The position numbers were made by a program, and so were the translations under genes. A stretch of DNA of 64,000 nucleotides. Source: Datnioides undecimradiatus. Taxonomy: Eukaryota > Chordata > Actinopteri > Lobotiformes > Datnioididae. The DNA lies in assembly GCA_008933995.1 (NCBI GenBank), contig WARS01002854.1, positions 1 through 64,000 on the forward strand, written 5' to 3'. Every line of letters starts with the position of its first letter. The stretch's first letter is position 1. Below the pieces are notes generated by a model. The model was given only the letters and a program-made list of their open reading frames with translations. It made no database searches and was not told the DNA's origin. Of this stretch, positions 23,475 through 34,205 are shown piece after piece.

Positions 23475-23490
23475 ACACACACACACACAC

Positions 23491-23526
<36 letters not shown>
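23475..23526. repeat. (AC)n microsatellite
   Basis: AC units with one g interruption at 23495. The two 100+ codon His-Thr frames through it are artefacts. Confidence 0.96.
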
Positions 23527-23530
<4 letters not shown>

Positions 23531-23589
23531 GTCCTTCCTATGCTTCACACCGCCTCTGGTCCCAGACTCCAATCTCATCTTCACCAATC

Positions 23590-23750
23590 TTCCCCTCTCT
23601 CTCTATTTCTGTCTCTCCTCTCTCCCTCTCTCTGTCACTGTCTCTTTCTCGCCTCCCCTTCCTCCCCTCGCCTCCTCGCTCCCCGTCCTCTGTTGCCACG
23701 GCAGCAGTGTGAAGAGGAGCGCTGGAGGAGGGAGGAGGAGGAGGAGGATG
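23590..23750. repeat. Pyrimidine-rich tract followed by (GGA)n
   Basis: About 100 bp of mostly C and T (23590-23690) is followed by a ggagga run at 23723-23750. The two halves could partly pair or form triplex DNA; that is inference. Confidence 0.75.
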
Positions 23751-24033
23751 GAGTGTCGCAGGAGGACCGGGAGGTGGTGGAGGGCAGAAAATGTCATCTC
23801 GTCTGATGTGACGCTCGTACGTTCGGTGCCAATAAAGATTTCTGAGCTGAGACTGGATTCATTATGTTTTCATGATGAGAGAGAGACACTGAGAGACACT
23901 GAGAGAGAGAGGAGGTGTAACTGACACCAGATTATATTTCATCTGCTCATTCTGTTTCTCTGCTTCACACACACTTTCTAAAAACAGTACAACAACGACA
24001 CAACCGACCGGCTCAAACACGAAGCTGAAACTG

Positions 24034-24063
24034 ACACACGCACACACACACACACACACACAC
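24034..24063. repeat. (AC)n microsatellite
   Basis: About 14 AC units with one interruption. Confidence 0.94.
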
Positions 24064-25203
24064 TTGCAGCTTTCCGAACATTCATCCTAATAATTCATAA
24101 TCCCAGTCGAATGTCCGCAGGGTATTTAAGACGGTTTCTGAGGGCGCAGGTTCTAAAAGTTAAAATGTGAGAACACACTCTTTCAGAGTGCAACTGAAAC
24201 TTCGGGTTTGAGTTTGAGCAACAACCTCTTTGGACGAACTACCTCAAAAATACTGTAATAATCTTTAAAATAAGTCTTTTCTTGGTTCATGGAGAGTTTA
24301 AATTTCGAGGAAACGTGTTTTTTATGGGACAGAAAGTTTCTTGAAAAGTACCAAAACGTTTGAGAAACTCTGTGAGAAGCAAATCGAAGTTATTAACAGA
24401 GAGAGGTTATTTGTTATGCTGATGATCAAGCGCTCTCTGTTTTAAATGTTCAGGCTTTGGTGTGCTTGCACCTTAGGAGACGTGCTGTGCAGGTGTGTGC
24501 AGGTGTCTCAGTTTTGCCTGAAGACTCCAGGTTTCTCCTCACACTCCTGTCTGCAGGCTACGGGCTGATTTCCTGATAATGATGGAGTTCAGATGGAGGA
24601 CAGAACTCGCCTGGAGAACTCAACGCTCGCGTCGAGGAGCCTCTTCAACCAAAACCATCATTACTGTCCGTCAAACTGCAGCTTCAAACATCAGGTAGAC
24701 CTGCTGCGCGTCTCTGAACCTGTGATTTCACCCTTTACTCAGGAACTGTCTGTCCATCACTGCATTATCCTTATTTATTTATTATTGTCCAGTTTATTTG
24801 TTGCTTGTAGCTGCTTTTCACTGAAGCTGCAGTGAAGTGAAGCTGATGGAGCAGAATTAAAGGTTTATTTACTGTTTCATAAAGTTCATTCTTTACTATT
24901 TCACTTCTCAAGTACTGTCTGGATGCTGCTGAACAACACCAACATCAATAAGACAGAGGAGCTGCAGTACGCAACAAGTTTACAGTAACACTGATGCTCT
25001 ACAGCATCGGCACAATGCTGATTTTGAGTGAAACAGGAAGTGCAGGCAGGACATAATGTTTGGAGGACTCTGATTGGCCCGTTTGAAAGTGGGCAGGGTC
25101 CGAACAAACATGGAGAGCTCCAGTGATTCAGAGTTGGACGATGAGCCTCAAGGTTCAGGTGTTCTCCACCTCAACAGGGTTTGAGGTGACCAGCACCTGA
25201 AGA

Positions 25204-25375
25204 CACACCCACGTAGCATGCTGCTGCTAGCTAGCTAACTGATTAAGCTTAGCTCTGATGCTAACAGCTGGAGACACACTGACATAGCATCCTGTTGATG
25301 TTGCATCCTGCTGACGTTGCATCCTGCTGACGTTGCATCCTGCTGATGTAGCATCCTGCTGCTAGCTAGCTGACT
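25204..25375 (-). repeat. Inverted copy of the 71-bp repeat with an internal 16-bp array
   Basis: On the minus strand the 71-bp unit of 5601-5797 is recognisable: tagcatgctgctgctagcta, gcttagctctgatgctaaca and gctggagacacac appear here as its reverse complement. Between two partial units lies a tandem of about four 16-bp copies, tgctgacgttgcatcc, at about 25292-25355. The array ends in gcatcctgctgctagctagc, so it seems to have grown inside the dispersed repeat. Confidence 0.8.
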
Positions 25376-25673
25376 GATGAATCTAACAGTGTGAAGCTGA
25401 AGGAAATGAACTTTGTCGACTGTAAACAGCTAAACGACTTTATTTTCTCCATGCATGGTCCACAACGCAGCGAACACCCGCTGGCTTCACAACGTCCTCA
25501 TCTAAACTGTCTTTGTGCTCTCTCACGGCGCTGGCACGCTGCACGGCCCAGCATGCACCGGGAAAGGCGAGAAACGCTCAGGCCACCAGTTCACCACATG
25601 GCCGATTCACCCTCAGACAGCGCGTTCACACTCACAGTCACACTGACGAGCCATTTGACCTGCATGTGCTGGG

Positions 25674-25701
25674 ACACACACACACACACACGCACACACA
25701 C
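25674..25701. repeat. (AC)n microsatellite
   Basis: About 14 units with a g interruption. Confidence 0.94.
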
Positions 25702-27190
25702 AGTTTCCTAATGATCTGTATGAGCAGTCAGCTGATTCCCTGTAGTGATCATGATGCTCCTGTGTCCTTTGATATTAAAAGGACTTTATTCATTATAAAT
25801 CAATAAAAACAGTGTAAACGAAGACACTCAGAGGGTAAACGTTGTGTTTTGTTGCTTCGCAGCTTTCTCTGTTGCTCGTCCTTTGTCTGTCAGCTCTGTC
25901 TTCACCTCCTCTTGCCTTTTCTCTCTGTATTGTTGGTTCTGCTTTGTTACGTCTCTCAGTCGTCGTCTGTAAGCGGTTCTCCTCTCAGCTCTTCTGTTCG
26001 TGTCCTTGTTCGCCTCCATTTTGTCTCCAGTTGTCATTTTGCTCGGTGTCATCCTGCACGGTGGCGTCTTTGTTCGTCGTCTTAACTGTTTTTCTGTCTT
26101 TCTGTTTTTTCCTTCTTTTGAAGAGAAGCACTCTGTTTTATTTCTTGGTCATTTCTAAACCGCCGCTGCTTTGTGAATAAAGTCGAGCTGAAAAGACGAA
26201 CTTAAAGATAAATATAACAGGAGTCAAACCGAGTTAAATCACAACCTTCTCAAAATAAGTTGTGTTTTACTTAAAAAGCTTTACATTAGCTGTCAACATG
26301 ACACCAGGCGGTGAAATAATTAGGCTTAACATTAGTTTTAGGCCTAAACCTAAGCCTGAGAGGTTGATCTATTGATAACCACTGACTTTCACTCAGCTAA
26401 CATCACAGACAGATCATGATGCAACTTAAATTCAGGCAAAACTTAAAGTACTTTAACATTTGCTTCAGCCCAAACTGTGATCTTTGGGAGCATGAGTCAG
26501 CAGTTTCAGTGTCTAACCCGAACAAACGGTGACTGTCAACCACCGTTAACCATGTGACCCCTACATGATAACTAACATATCATCAGAGCCCTCGACCGTT
26601 CCCAACAAAGTAGCTTTGGTGCTAACACCTGAACAAACTGTGTTTTATAATATTAACAACATGATTTAACTGATGTCACACATGTAACATGATGTAAGTT
26701 ACAGGTGCAACTTAACACATGCACAATCATTTCCCTGAATCAAACCACATGGCTCTGAGCTTAAACCCAAACAAACTTTGTCTGATTTATGATGTTAACA
26801 TGTGTCATGGCGAACTTATCCTAGCTACACGTGGCTTTGTATGAACGTAAGACGCAAACGTGATCTTTGCCTAAACTTTACCAAACTGCAGCTGCTAAAC
26901 GACGTTAATCACATCTCTGGAAACATCTTTACTGTCTATGACGTGTTTTACATGAAGGCGTTGGTCCATGTTTCTGCAGTCTGTGCATTCAGCGCATGTT
27001 CACCACTGCTCCATCTGTGTGTGAGCTGGAGTCTTTGTCAGGTTTACTGTCTGAGCTCGTGCAGCAGTGCGAGGACTCAAACTTTGCTTCTATCAGGGAG
27101 CGGATGACGTGAACACAAGGTGGGAATGTTCTGGACACACATGAAATAGGTTCATGTTTCATATTGTTGGTGTTGCACAGCTCAAGGTTC

Positions 27191-27192
<2 letters not shown>
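25702..27192. other. Noncoding stretch, no gene recognised
   Basis: Overlapping frames of 112, 78 and 74 codons at 25828-26180 are hydrophobic or charged reflections of a T/C-rich segment. No domain is recognised and both strands are open, so I do not call a gene. Confidence 0.5.

Positions 27193-27235
<43 letters not shown>
27193..27235. repeat. (CA)n microsatellite
   Basis: About 21 pure CA units. Confidence 0.96.
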
Positions 27236-27238
<3 letters not shown>

Positions 27239-27959
27239 TTGAAGTATCAGTAAGCTGGAGTCTCTCTGCAGCTTAACCCGCCTCGGCTCTGCAGCGATGT
27301 TTGAGCATCGCGTCCTGTTCGGATCCTCCGTATCCCATAATCCCTGCAGCACCTGGATGCGCTGTGTTAGTCACTGGTGTGTGAAGTGTTGCTGTGCTCA
27401 GCTGATCTGTCCCTTGGACCTGTTCCAATAAAGGCTAAAATAGAAACGCCCCCCTCCCTCTCCTCTGTCCAAACACCCCACCCCCACCCAAAGATGACCC
27501 GACTTTGGCCGCCCTCCAGTCTCTCCTCCCCTCTGCTGTTTATCGTTGGCCGGACTCCGGCTGGACGTTTGCACGCCGCCGTTCCAAGAAATGCTTCAGT
27601 CCAAGACTCACCTTGGTCCAAGGCTCACATTTAATTATGGCTCTGATTCACGGCCCCTTTGTTATTAATGTCAGCTCCACTTTCCACCTCTGGACTAAAC
27701 AAACGGCTGTTTCCTTCACCCTCCCTCCTCTTCAGCCCTCCCTCATCATCGCCGCTGACCTGTTCATCTCTCCCCTGTTCATCTCGCCCCTCAGAGCAGA
27801 AAACCTCAAAGTTTTACATATTTCCACCGCTGAAGACGAGATTGGACTTTTTAAAGTAAAATCATGGTTCACTCCTTTTCTTACTTAACAATAAGCCAGA
27901 GGAGGCTTTGGACGACAGACTGACTGGATACTGAAATCAGTTCAACTGTAAAACTTGAA

Positions 27960-28316
27960 CTGATGCAAAAAGCTGCAAAACCTCTGCAGAGAAACTACAA
28001 AGAGACAAAAGAGACCAAAGAGATGCAAAACGATGACAACAGACTGGGAACAACTACAAAGAGACGCAACAAACAAGAAACAAGGCTCAAAATAACGACT
28101 ACAATGAGACAAAAACAACAGACTCAAACAAATACAAAGACAGAAATGAACTACGAAGAGATGCAAACAACTACAGAGAGACAACAAGGACACAACAAGG
28201 ACACAACAAGGACACAACAAGGACACAACATGACTAAAGACGATGGAAAAGAGAAAAAACTGACTATAAAAGACAAAATGACAAAAAATAGACTAAAAAC
28301 AGCTACAAAGACAGTT
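27960..28316 (+). repeat. Degenerate CTACAAAGAGAC-type minisatellite
   Basis: Words like actacaaagagac, gagatgcaaa and gagacaaaa recur irregularly every 15-25 bp on a strand poor in T. Inside it, 28181-28229 is a clean tandem of four 11-bp units (acaacaaggac) plus a partial fifth. I recall 'aactacaaagagacacaaa' arrays as frequent in fish. The 118-codon Lys/Thr/Asn frame through it is a by-product of the missing T. Confidence 0.75.
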
Positions 28317-28591
28317 TAGTCAAAGACTCGTCTAATAATAATATAACATATACAGCTGCTGAACTTCACCACTTAAGACTTTACCTACAGTAATACAACA
28401 TAAATATTATTATGCAAATTAGCTAAAAGCATCAAATAAATCAATTATTACAGTTATTATATTTTCCTATTAATTCTAGTGGAGTAGATGCATAACTAGC
28501 TTAAAATTGATAAAACCAATTAATGACTTAGTCTGGACTTTGTGTAGAAGCAGAGGTTTAAATCACAGCCTCCATGTGACCACAGCCCCAC

Positions 28592-28631
28592 CCAATCACT
28601 GATCACCTGGACTGAACACATCAGTGATTGG
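28592..28631. other. Perfect 12-bp inverted repeat (hairpin)
   Basis: ccaatcactgat (28592-28603) is the exact reverse complement of atcagtgattgg (28620-28631), around a 16-base spacer. No T tract follows, so it is not a terminator-like site. It could be a remnant of palindromic repeat ends. Confidence 0.7.
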
Positions 28632-30065
28632 ATGACAGCTTTCCTCCAGAACTAAAACTAAATCAGCTTTCAGAGCCAAGAAGTGATTAAAACACGTCTT
28701 CAGAGGCTCACGTTGAGGATCTTAGCTGAGACCATTGAAATATCGACTTTAAAGACGTGAAACAACAACTACTGAAGCCCGTTAGCGTCAAACAGCTGCT
28801 CCTGATTTAAAGTCCACACCAGCACCTGGACGGCAGCGCACATCAAGCAGGCCTCAGATCTTTGCACCGGCTTCCTGTTTGTCGAAGTATTGATCTGAAA
28901 CCCTCCTGGGGGGTTTTACACGGCTCCGAATGGTTTGAGGCCAAAATGTATTTCTATACGTTCTGGAGTTATGAGCTGCCGGCTCGCCGGGGGGCACATC
29001 ACCTCGTCAGGAAGCTGAACCTGGAGAGTCAGAGCTCAGCTTCTGTCAGGGTTTTAAAGTTTAAATGGAAAGTTTCCATTCCTGTTTCTCCAGATTTTGG
29101 TGTTTGTTGTTGTTGTTGTCACCTCACGAAGAAGCCACCAGCCAGTCTGCCGAACCTCAGAGACGAGAACATTTGGAGGGAGGGACTCTTTATATTTCAT
29201 CGATTCTTCTTTGATTTGTTTCTCTTTATTACCTCCTCTCTTTCTCCGTCTTCCACTGCAGTTTTGATCTTTTCCAGCTGCGACCGAACGCTGATAGATT
29301 CATGAATTTATGCCGTTTCGTGCCCCGGCGGTTTGTTAACTGCTGACGTCGGTGTCGACATCCTGTCTTGTGTGAGTTACATTCGTGTGCATTAAAGATT
29401 AACCATCAGCACTCAGGTGGGGCTTAAAAGGTTTGTGCAGAGTGGAGGATGGAGGCGAGGATGTGTTTGCCTTCACCAGCGATGCTGAACGTCTACTTCC
29501 TGTTTCATGATGCTCACATTCTTATTTTCTGCAGCAACAAGCTCCAATCAGCCGCTGACTTTAATTAACGTCTCATTTGTCTCTGGTGGCGTGACGACTC
29601 AACCAACCGCCTCAGTCCATCTAAGTTCATTCAACACAATGGTACAGTCACACGTGTGACTCTGGTTCTATTTCTTATTAGTCTCAAAGTTTGTCTCTCT
29701 GTTGCGTTAACACCTTCTACAGCTTTGACTTCCTGTACTTTAGTTGCCACATAATATTTTAATTGATTCATATGAAAAAACATATTCCTGCCAGAAATCC
29801 ATCTCACAGCTCTGATAAAAGCTTTTATCCACGGCACCGCCGACACAGTGCGCCCAGAAACAGGAAACAGGAAACACAAGGGTTTGTCATTGGCTCTGAG
29901 CGTCTGAGTCTTGTTTACTTATGTTGCTTCGCTCCCTTTGACCCTAAAGAGCATCACCGTCATTCACATGCAGAAGCTTCCTGTTTAACTGTATCCTCTG
30001 CCTGCTGCTTCTTGGATGTGTTTGCTCTGCTGGACTGGTTTCTGGATTTGACCCCGCCTGTCTCA
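28632..30065. other. Noncoding stretch, no gene recognised
   Basis: A 147-codon frame (28862-29305) has no recognised motif and ends in a T-rich, low-complexity segment. A ttgttgttgttgttg run lies at about 29103-29118. Confidence 0.5.
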
Positions 30066-30390
30066 GTCTGAGTGTTGAAGGTCTGGACCCAGATGCAGAC
30101 TCTGGAGGCCGAGGCAGAGCCGGTGCCGTTCAGAGTTCAGAGGGTGGTCAAGGCTGGAGGGGTCAAAACAAGAGAAGACGTCCAACTGGGCGAGTCCTTA
30201 AGGGAGCAGGCAAAGTCCACAAAACCATTTAAAGTCCAAGGAAACGAGGAATAACCTCAAAACAGGTGTAAAGAGGAGCTGGTGCGGAGCAAAGGGAAGA
30301 CGCAGGATGCAGATAAGCTTAATGAGACACAGGTGACAGTGAGAAGCAGATGGGAAAAGACAGGAAGTAGGTAAACAAGGATGCACGAGG
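30066..30390 (-). repeat. Probable dispersed repeat fragment
   Basis: The stretch reads 'ggtctggacccagatgcagac', then purine-rich DNA with gtccaa and aggaac words, then 'aatgagacacaggtgacagtg' and 'gacaggaagt'. I recall this order from a common fish interspersed repeat ('gacccaaatgcagactc' to 'gagacacaggtg' to 'acaggaagt'). Orientation and family are uncertain. Confidence 0.3.
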
Positions 30391-33104
30391 AAACTCTGCT
30401 CCAACAAGAAACAACCGAACCGATGGAAAGTACACGTGTTGCCGTAGAAACGCACTTTGTGGCACCAAACACTTTCTGTTTTCTCCAATCTGACTTTAAA
30501 CGTTTCAAGGCCAAACAAGGTCCTGCACTTTAAAAACATGGGGGCAACCGAATCAAATATTTATCACGCTCATAGGTCCGCCCGTCAAGAGAAAGGGAAC
30601 AGTCTGAGGGAGGCAAACTGAACATCAAAAACAGAAAAAAGCCTTTCAGCCTCTGAAGGAAATGTCAGGGAGGGAGAACGACAGGCTTACACAGCTCGGT
30701 ACAGGCTGCGGACTGTGTGTATTCATGCCTTTCATCAGATGAAAGCTTGGCTCAGGTTTGTAGACGTATGTAATAAAGCTCTCAGGGTGCCGAGGTTTCC
30801 CTCCGCATCCCTCACTCCCAAATGTTTCACCATATTGCCGCCGGCTCACACGTCACGGTTAAACCGGCCTGCAGAGGCAGACGTGGCTTTGTTTTTTAAA
30901 TGAAAATGCTTCAGCTTTAATCCTCAGCAAACCTCTGACCTGTGCCCACATCATACCTGAACACCTGCGGATGAACGGCTGCCAGACAACACAGTCCTAA
31001 GTCCTGCTCAGCATGCAGAAACAGAGCCGATCGGTCGACAGGGAAACACAGGAGCAGGGAAACTGGAGGGACCTCTCATTCAAACCCAACCACACCAAAC
31101 ACTTCTGCTGTTATCACTCTGCTGGGTCTGCACGACTCTCTGCCCCCAGATCATCCAATCCTCATTGTGTCCGACCACCAGCACCCAACAGGATCTCAGC
31201 CCTCCATGTCCACGACTGGAACCTCTCCACAAACATGTAATTTTACCAGTGTTGATGTTGTAACTTGTCAGTTTTGGTTAATGACGTCAGAAGAAGTCAT
31301 AATTCATTGTCAAGTCGCTGTGGGTGCTTCACAAATTGAGGTGGACCTCAGGACCTGACGCAGCGCGGTTCAGCCTCAATAATAAGGATACAGGTGGATG
31401 AATCGATCAGATCATTATTATATTAAACTGATTCACACACAAGTTGCTGCACTGTCTGATGTTTGTGACGCGCTTGATGTTAAAAACTTTATTAAAGTAG
31501 AATCAAGTTGTCGTTTGAAGCTTCACCGTGCCTGAAGTCTGTGGAGATGAACTCTAGACCTGCACCCTACCTTTCACTTGACGTCACCATCATTGTTAAT
31601 ATCACACGGCTGTGCAGCAGGCGTCCCTGAGCAGGGAACTAAAAGACTTCCGGCTTATCGTGTTATTACTGTTCCTAATTGTTGAATCCATTTAACTGTC
31701 AAATCCACACAACTGCTCCCGAGTTGCCGCTCCCTCCGCCGGTGAGAGCAATCAGGCAAGTTGACTTTTGTGCTACGAGACAAAGGAGTGTTTTGTTAAT
31801 ATTGTTCTGACGCCTGAAGGTGTTCAGTCCTCTGTAGTGCCATTAGCTGAACGCCTCAGTGATTCCAATGTTCTGAGTGCCGAATGAATAAAAGTGTTGA
31901 GAGAGGACAGAGATGATCCGAGCGCGAGACGATTACAGGCTTCAGGTGTCTCAGGTCCAGGCCTCTGCAGGGAGAGGTGTGACGGGCTCCGGAGAAGGTT
32001 GAGGATGTCGACGAAGTCACGGAGAAGCAAATTTCAGAAGCTGATTGTTGTAGAAACAAAGCAGAGAGAAGGGGGATTAGCATCGCTCACAGCTAACGAA
32101 TGTAGCAGAGGCCGACTGTCTTGTTAGGTTCTGCAGGACTGAGATTCAAATGTTGCACAATGTTGAAGTTCCAGGATGAGTCGGACCAGTACTGCATCTT
32201 TAGACTGTGGCCTGATCCAGTGAATGAAAACAAAGCTTTTCTGTGTGAACCGAGCGACGTGCTGCATCCTCCGAGGCTGAACCATGGAGCGCAGCGTCAG
32301 AGCTGCAGTTCCCTGAGCGTCCACTAGAGGCCGAATGAATATCTGAGCCCAAAGACTTGTTAATGATGTCAGACTGGACCAACAAACAACAACAGAAACA
32401 GCTAGCACTGCTTTAAAGAGCTCACCCCAGAGGCTGCCCACTGTGGGTCTGCTCTGGTTTCATTCCAGTCCTGAGGGACCAGATCTCATCCAGATCTGGT
32501 CCGTGTTTGGCTGCAGGGTTTTAAAGGTGCACAAAGAATTAGCTGGAGTTAGCGGACTAGCTCTGTGCCCCACAATAATACCAGAGTTCCTGCCTGATTC
32601 AGACCGTTAGTGGGTAACCATGTGTTTCCCCTGCATTCAGAACCTGTGTGTCGGCGTCACGTCTTGTTTTTCTGCCACTTTACAAACACAGAACCTGAAA
32701 ACATCGATACGAGTGATGCACAGAGCCGGAGGACTGTCGTATTAGAGACTTTCCAGAAGAGAGAACGTGAGTTTGAGTCAGGGATGCGCTGACAGGACAG
32801 ACGCCGCAGTCTGCTGCACCAGCAAAACTCCTGACCTTTCGGAGGGTCCGGCGCCTTTCTGCGGCGGTGGAGTTTCAGGGGACAGAGTGGACTTTAACGG
32901 GTCTGAGGGGACCGGCTGCCAGAGACCTGATAACATTTAGATCTGTCAGGAACGGCGGCGCCGCGATGGACCAGACGACTCACTTCACCCTGATGAGTTT
33001 CACTCCACCTTTCCCGTCTCCTCCACCCGGCGAGAGCAGGACAAGTCAGGAGGTTTAACGGGCGCCAGAACATGTGACCAGGCCTCAAATGCTACTGTTA
33101 CTCT
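30391..33104. other. Noncoding stretch, no gene recognised
   Basis: Short frames occur on both strands. I see no long repeat or recognised domain. Confidence 0.5.
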
Positions 33105-33240
33105 AAATACTCTGATTACATTTTACTCTTTGCAGTTACATACTTTTACAGGAGTAACATGTTCAATACAGGACTTGTAATCGAGTATTTCTACAGTGTG
33201 GTAAAAGTACTTTTACTCAAGTAATGGATGTAAACACTTT
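33105..33240 (-). repeat. Fish dispersed repeat with ACTTTTACTCAAGTAA
   Basis: 'agtacttttactcaagtaatg' near 33206 follows a run of 'ttactct', 'tacttttac' and 'gagtaac' words. I recall 'gtacttttactcaagtaaagg' as a very common teleost interspersed motif. The copy is short and decayed. Strand is a guess. Confidence 0.45.
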
Positions 33241-33318
33241 GTCCTGTTGCAGGTTCTGTTTAAAGGGTTGATTTGATTTTAAGCAAACTTCCTCTGCAGA
33301 TTTCCAAGATTTCCTGAT

Positions 33319-33351
33319 TTTCCAGGCCTTTTCCAGGCCTTTTCCAGGACT
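33319..33351 (+). repeat. 13-bp tandem (TTTTCCAGGCC type)
   Basis: 'ttttccaggcc' recurs about 2.5 times, the last as 'ttttccaggac'. Confidence 0.75.
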
Positions 33352-33492
33352 TCCTGCTCTATTTCCCTCTCCTGCTCCCTCTTTTCCCTTCGTTGGTAAT
33401 TAAGCAGGCAGATTTTATGCTTTTCGGTTTGACAATAGCAGCTCCTGAGGCGGACGCATCAATGCCAGGGCTCACTGTCACGTAGCTGCCAG

Positions 33493-33495
<3 letters not shown>

Positions 33496-33523
<28 letters not shown>
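33496..33523. repeat. (AC)n microsatellite
   Basis: About 14 pure AC units. Confidence 0.95.
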
Positions 33524-33526
<3 letters not shown>

Positions 33527-33650
33527 TTAAACACTGTGATGTGTGCAAATATGTATGTGCATATAATCCACATGCACACAATCACAAATGAAAAGAGACA
33601 CTCAGAATCTGAGCTGCACATGCATATTAATGACATACACACTTTAACAT

Positions 33651-33682
33651 GCACGCACACACACACGCACACACACACACAC
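33651..33682. repeat. (AC)n microsatellite
   Basis: AC units with two g interruptions. Confidence 0.93.
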
Positions 33683-33816
33683 GTATCGGCGAGTGTGCGT
33701 CCTTGATCTCTGCTCCAAAGACTTGTGCTGGTTTTTGATGTGACTTCACAAAGTCCGTGAAGACAAAAGAGCAACTTCCTGTAATCAACCAGCCGGGCCC
33801 GTCAGTCACTGCTGAA

Positions 33817-33878
33817 GTGTGTGTGTATGTGTGTGTATGTGTATGTGTGTGTATGTGTATGTGTGTGTGTGTGTGTGT
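33817..33878. repeat. (GT)n / (GTAT)n compound microsatellite
   Basis: gtgtgtat and gtat units alternate before a pure gt tail. With the CA arrays at 33496 and 33651 this gives three opposed CA/GT tracts in 400 bp. Confidence 0.95.
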
Positions 33879-33989
33879 CACTGGTCAAAACCCTTCTTTC
33901 CTTCTCTCCTCATTATTCCATCTTTTTATCTGTATGAATATTTATTTTTATCTGTTTCCTCTTTTCGCTCTCTCCCTCCCTCATCCTCA

Positions 33990-34002
33990 CCCCCCCCCCC
34001 CC
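33990..34002. repeat. Poly-C run (C13) in a pyrimidine-rich tract
   Basis: Thirteen C residues lie inside about 130 bp of C/T-rich DNA (33890-34040). More C runs are at 34172-34205. Confidence 0.9.
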
Positions 34003-34205
34003 GTCCTACCTCCCCGCCTCCCCCTCTCTCTGCATCTATTCACAGTGACTCTTGTCTTCCATTAGCCTCTCCACACGTCCCACTCCAGCTCTGGAAAATC
34101 AAAAGCGAGCAGTGTCAGTCGGCCCCAAATGTCCAGCTTCATCACAACATTGATGCTGTTGCTGGGAGACACACCCCCTCCCCCTCCTCCCCCACGTCCC
34201 CCCTG

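Noticed and set aside
28862..29305. 147-codon frame as a gene
   Set aside because: No family resemblance, and the end reads through T-rich low complexity.
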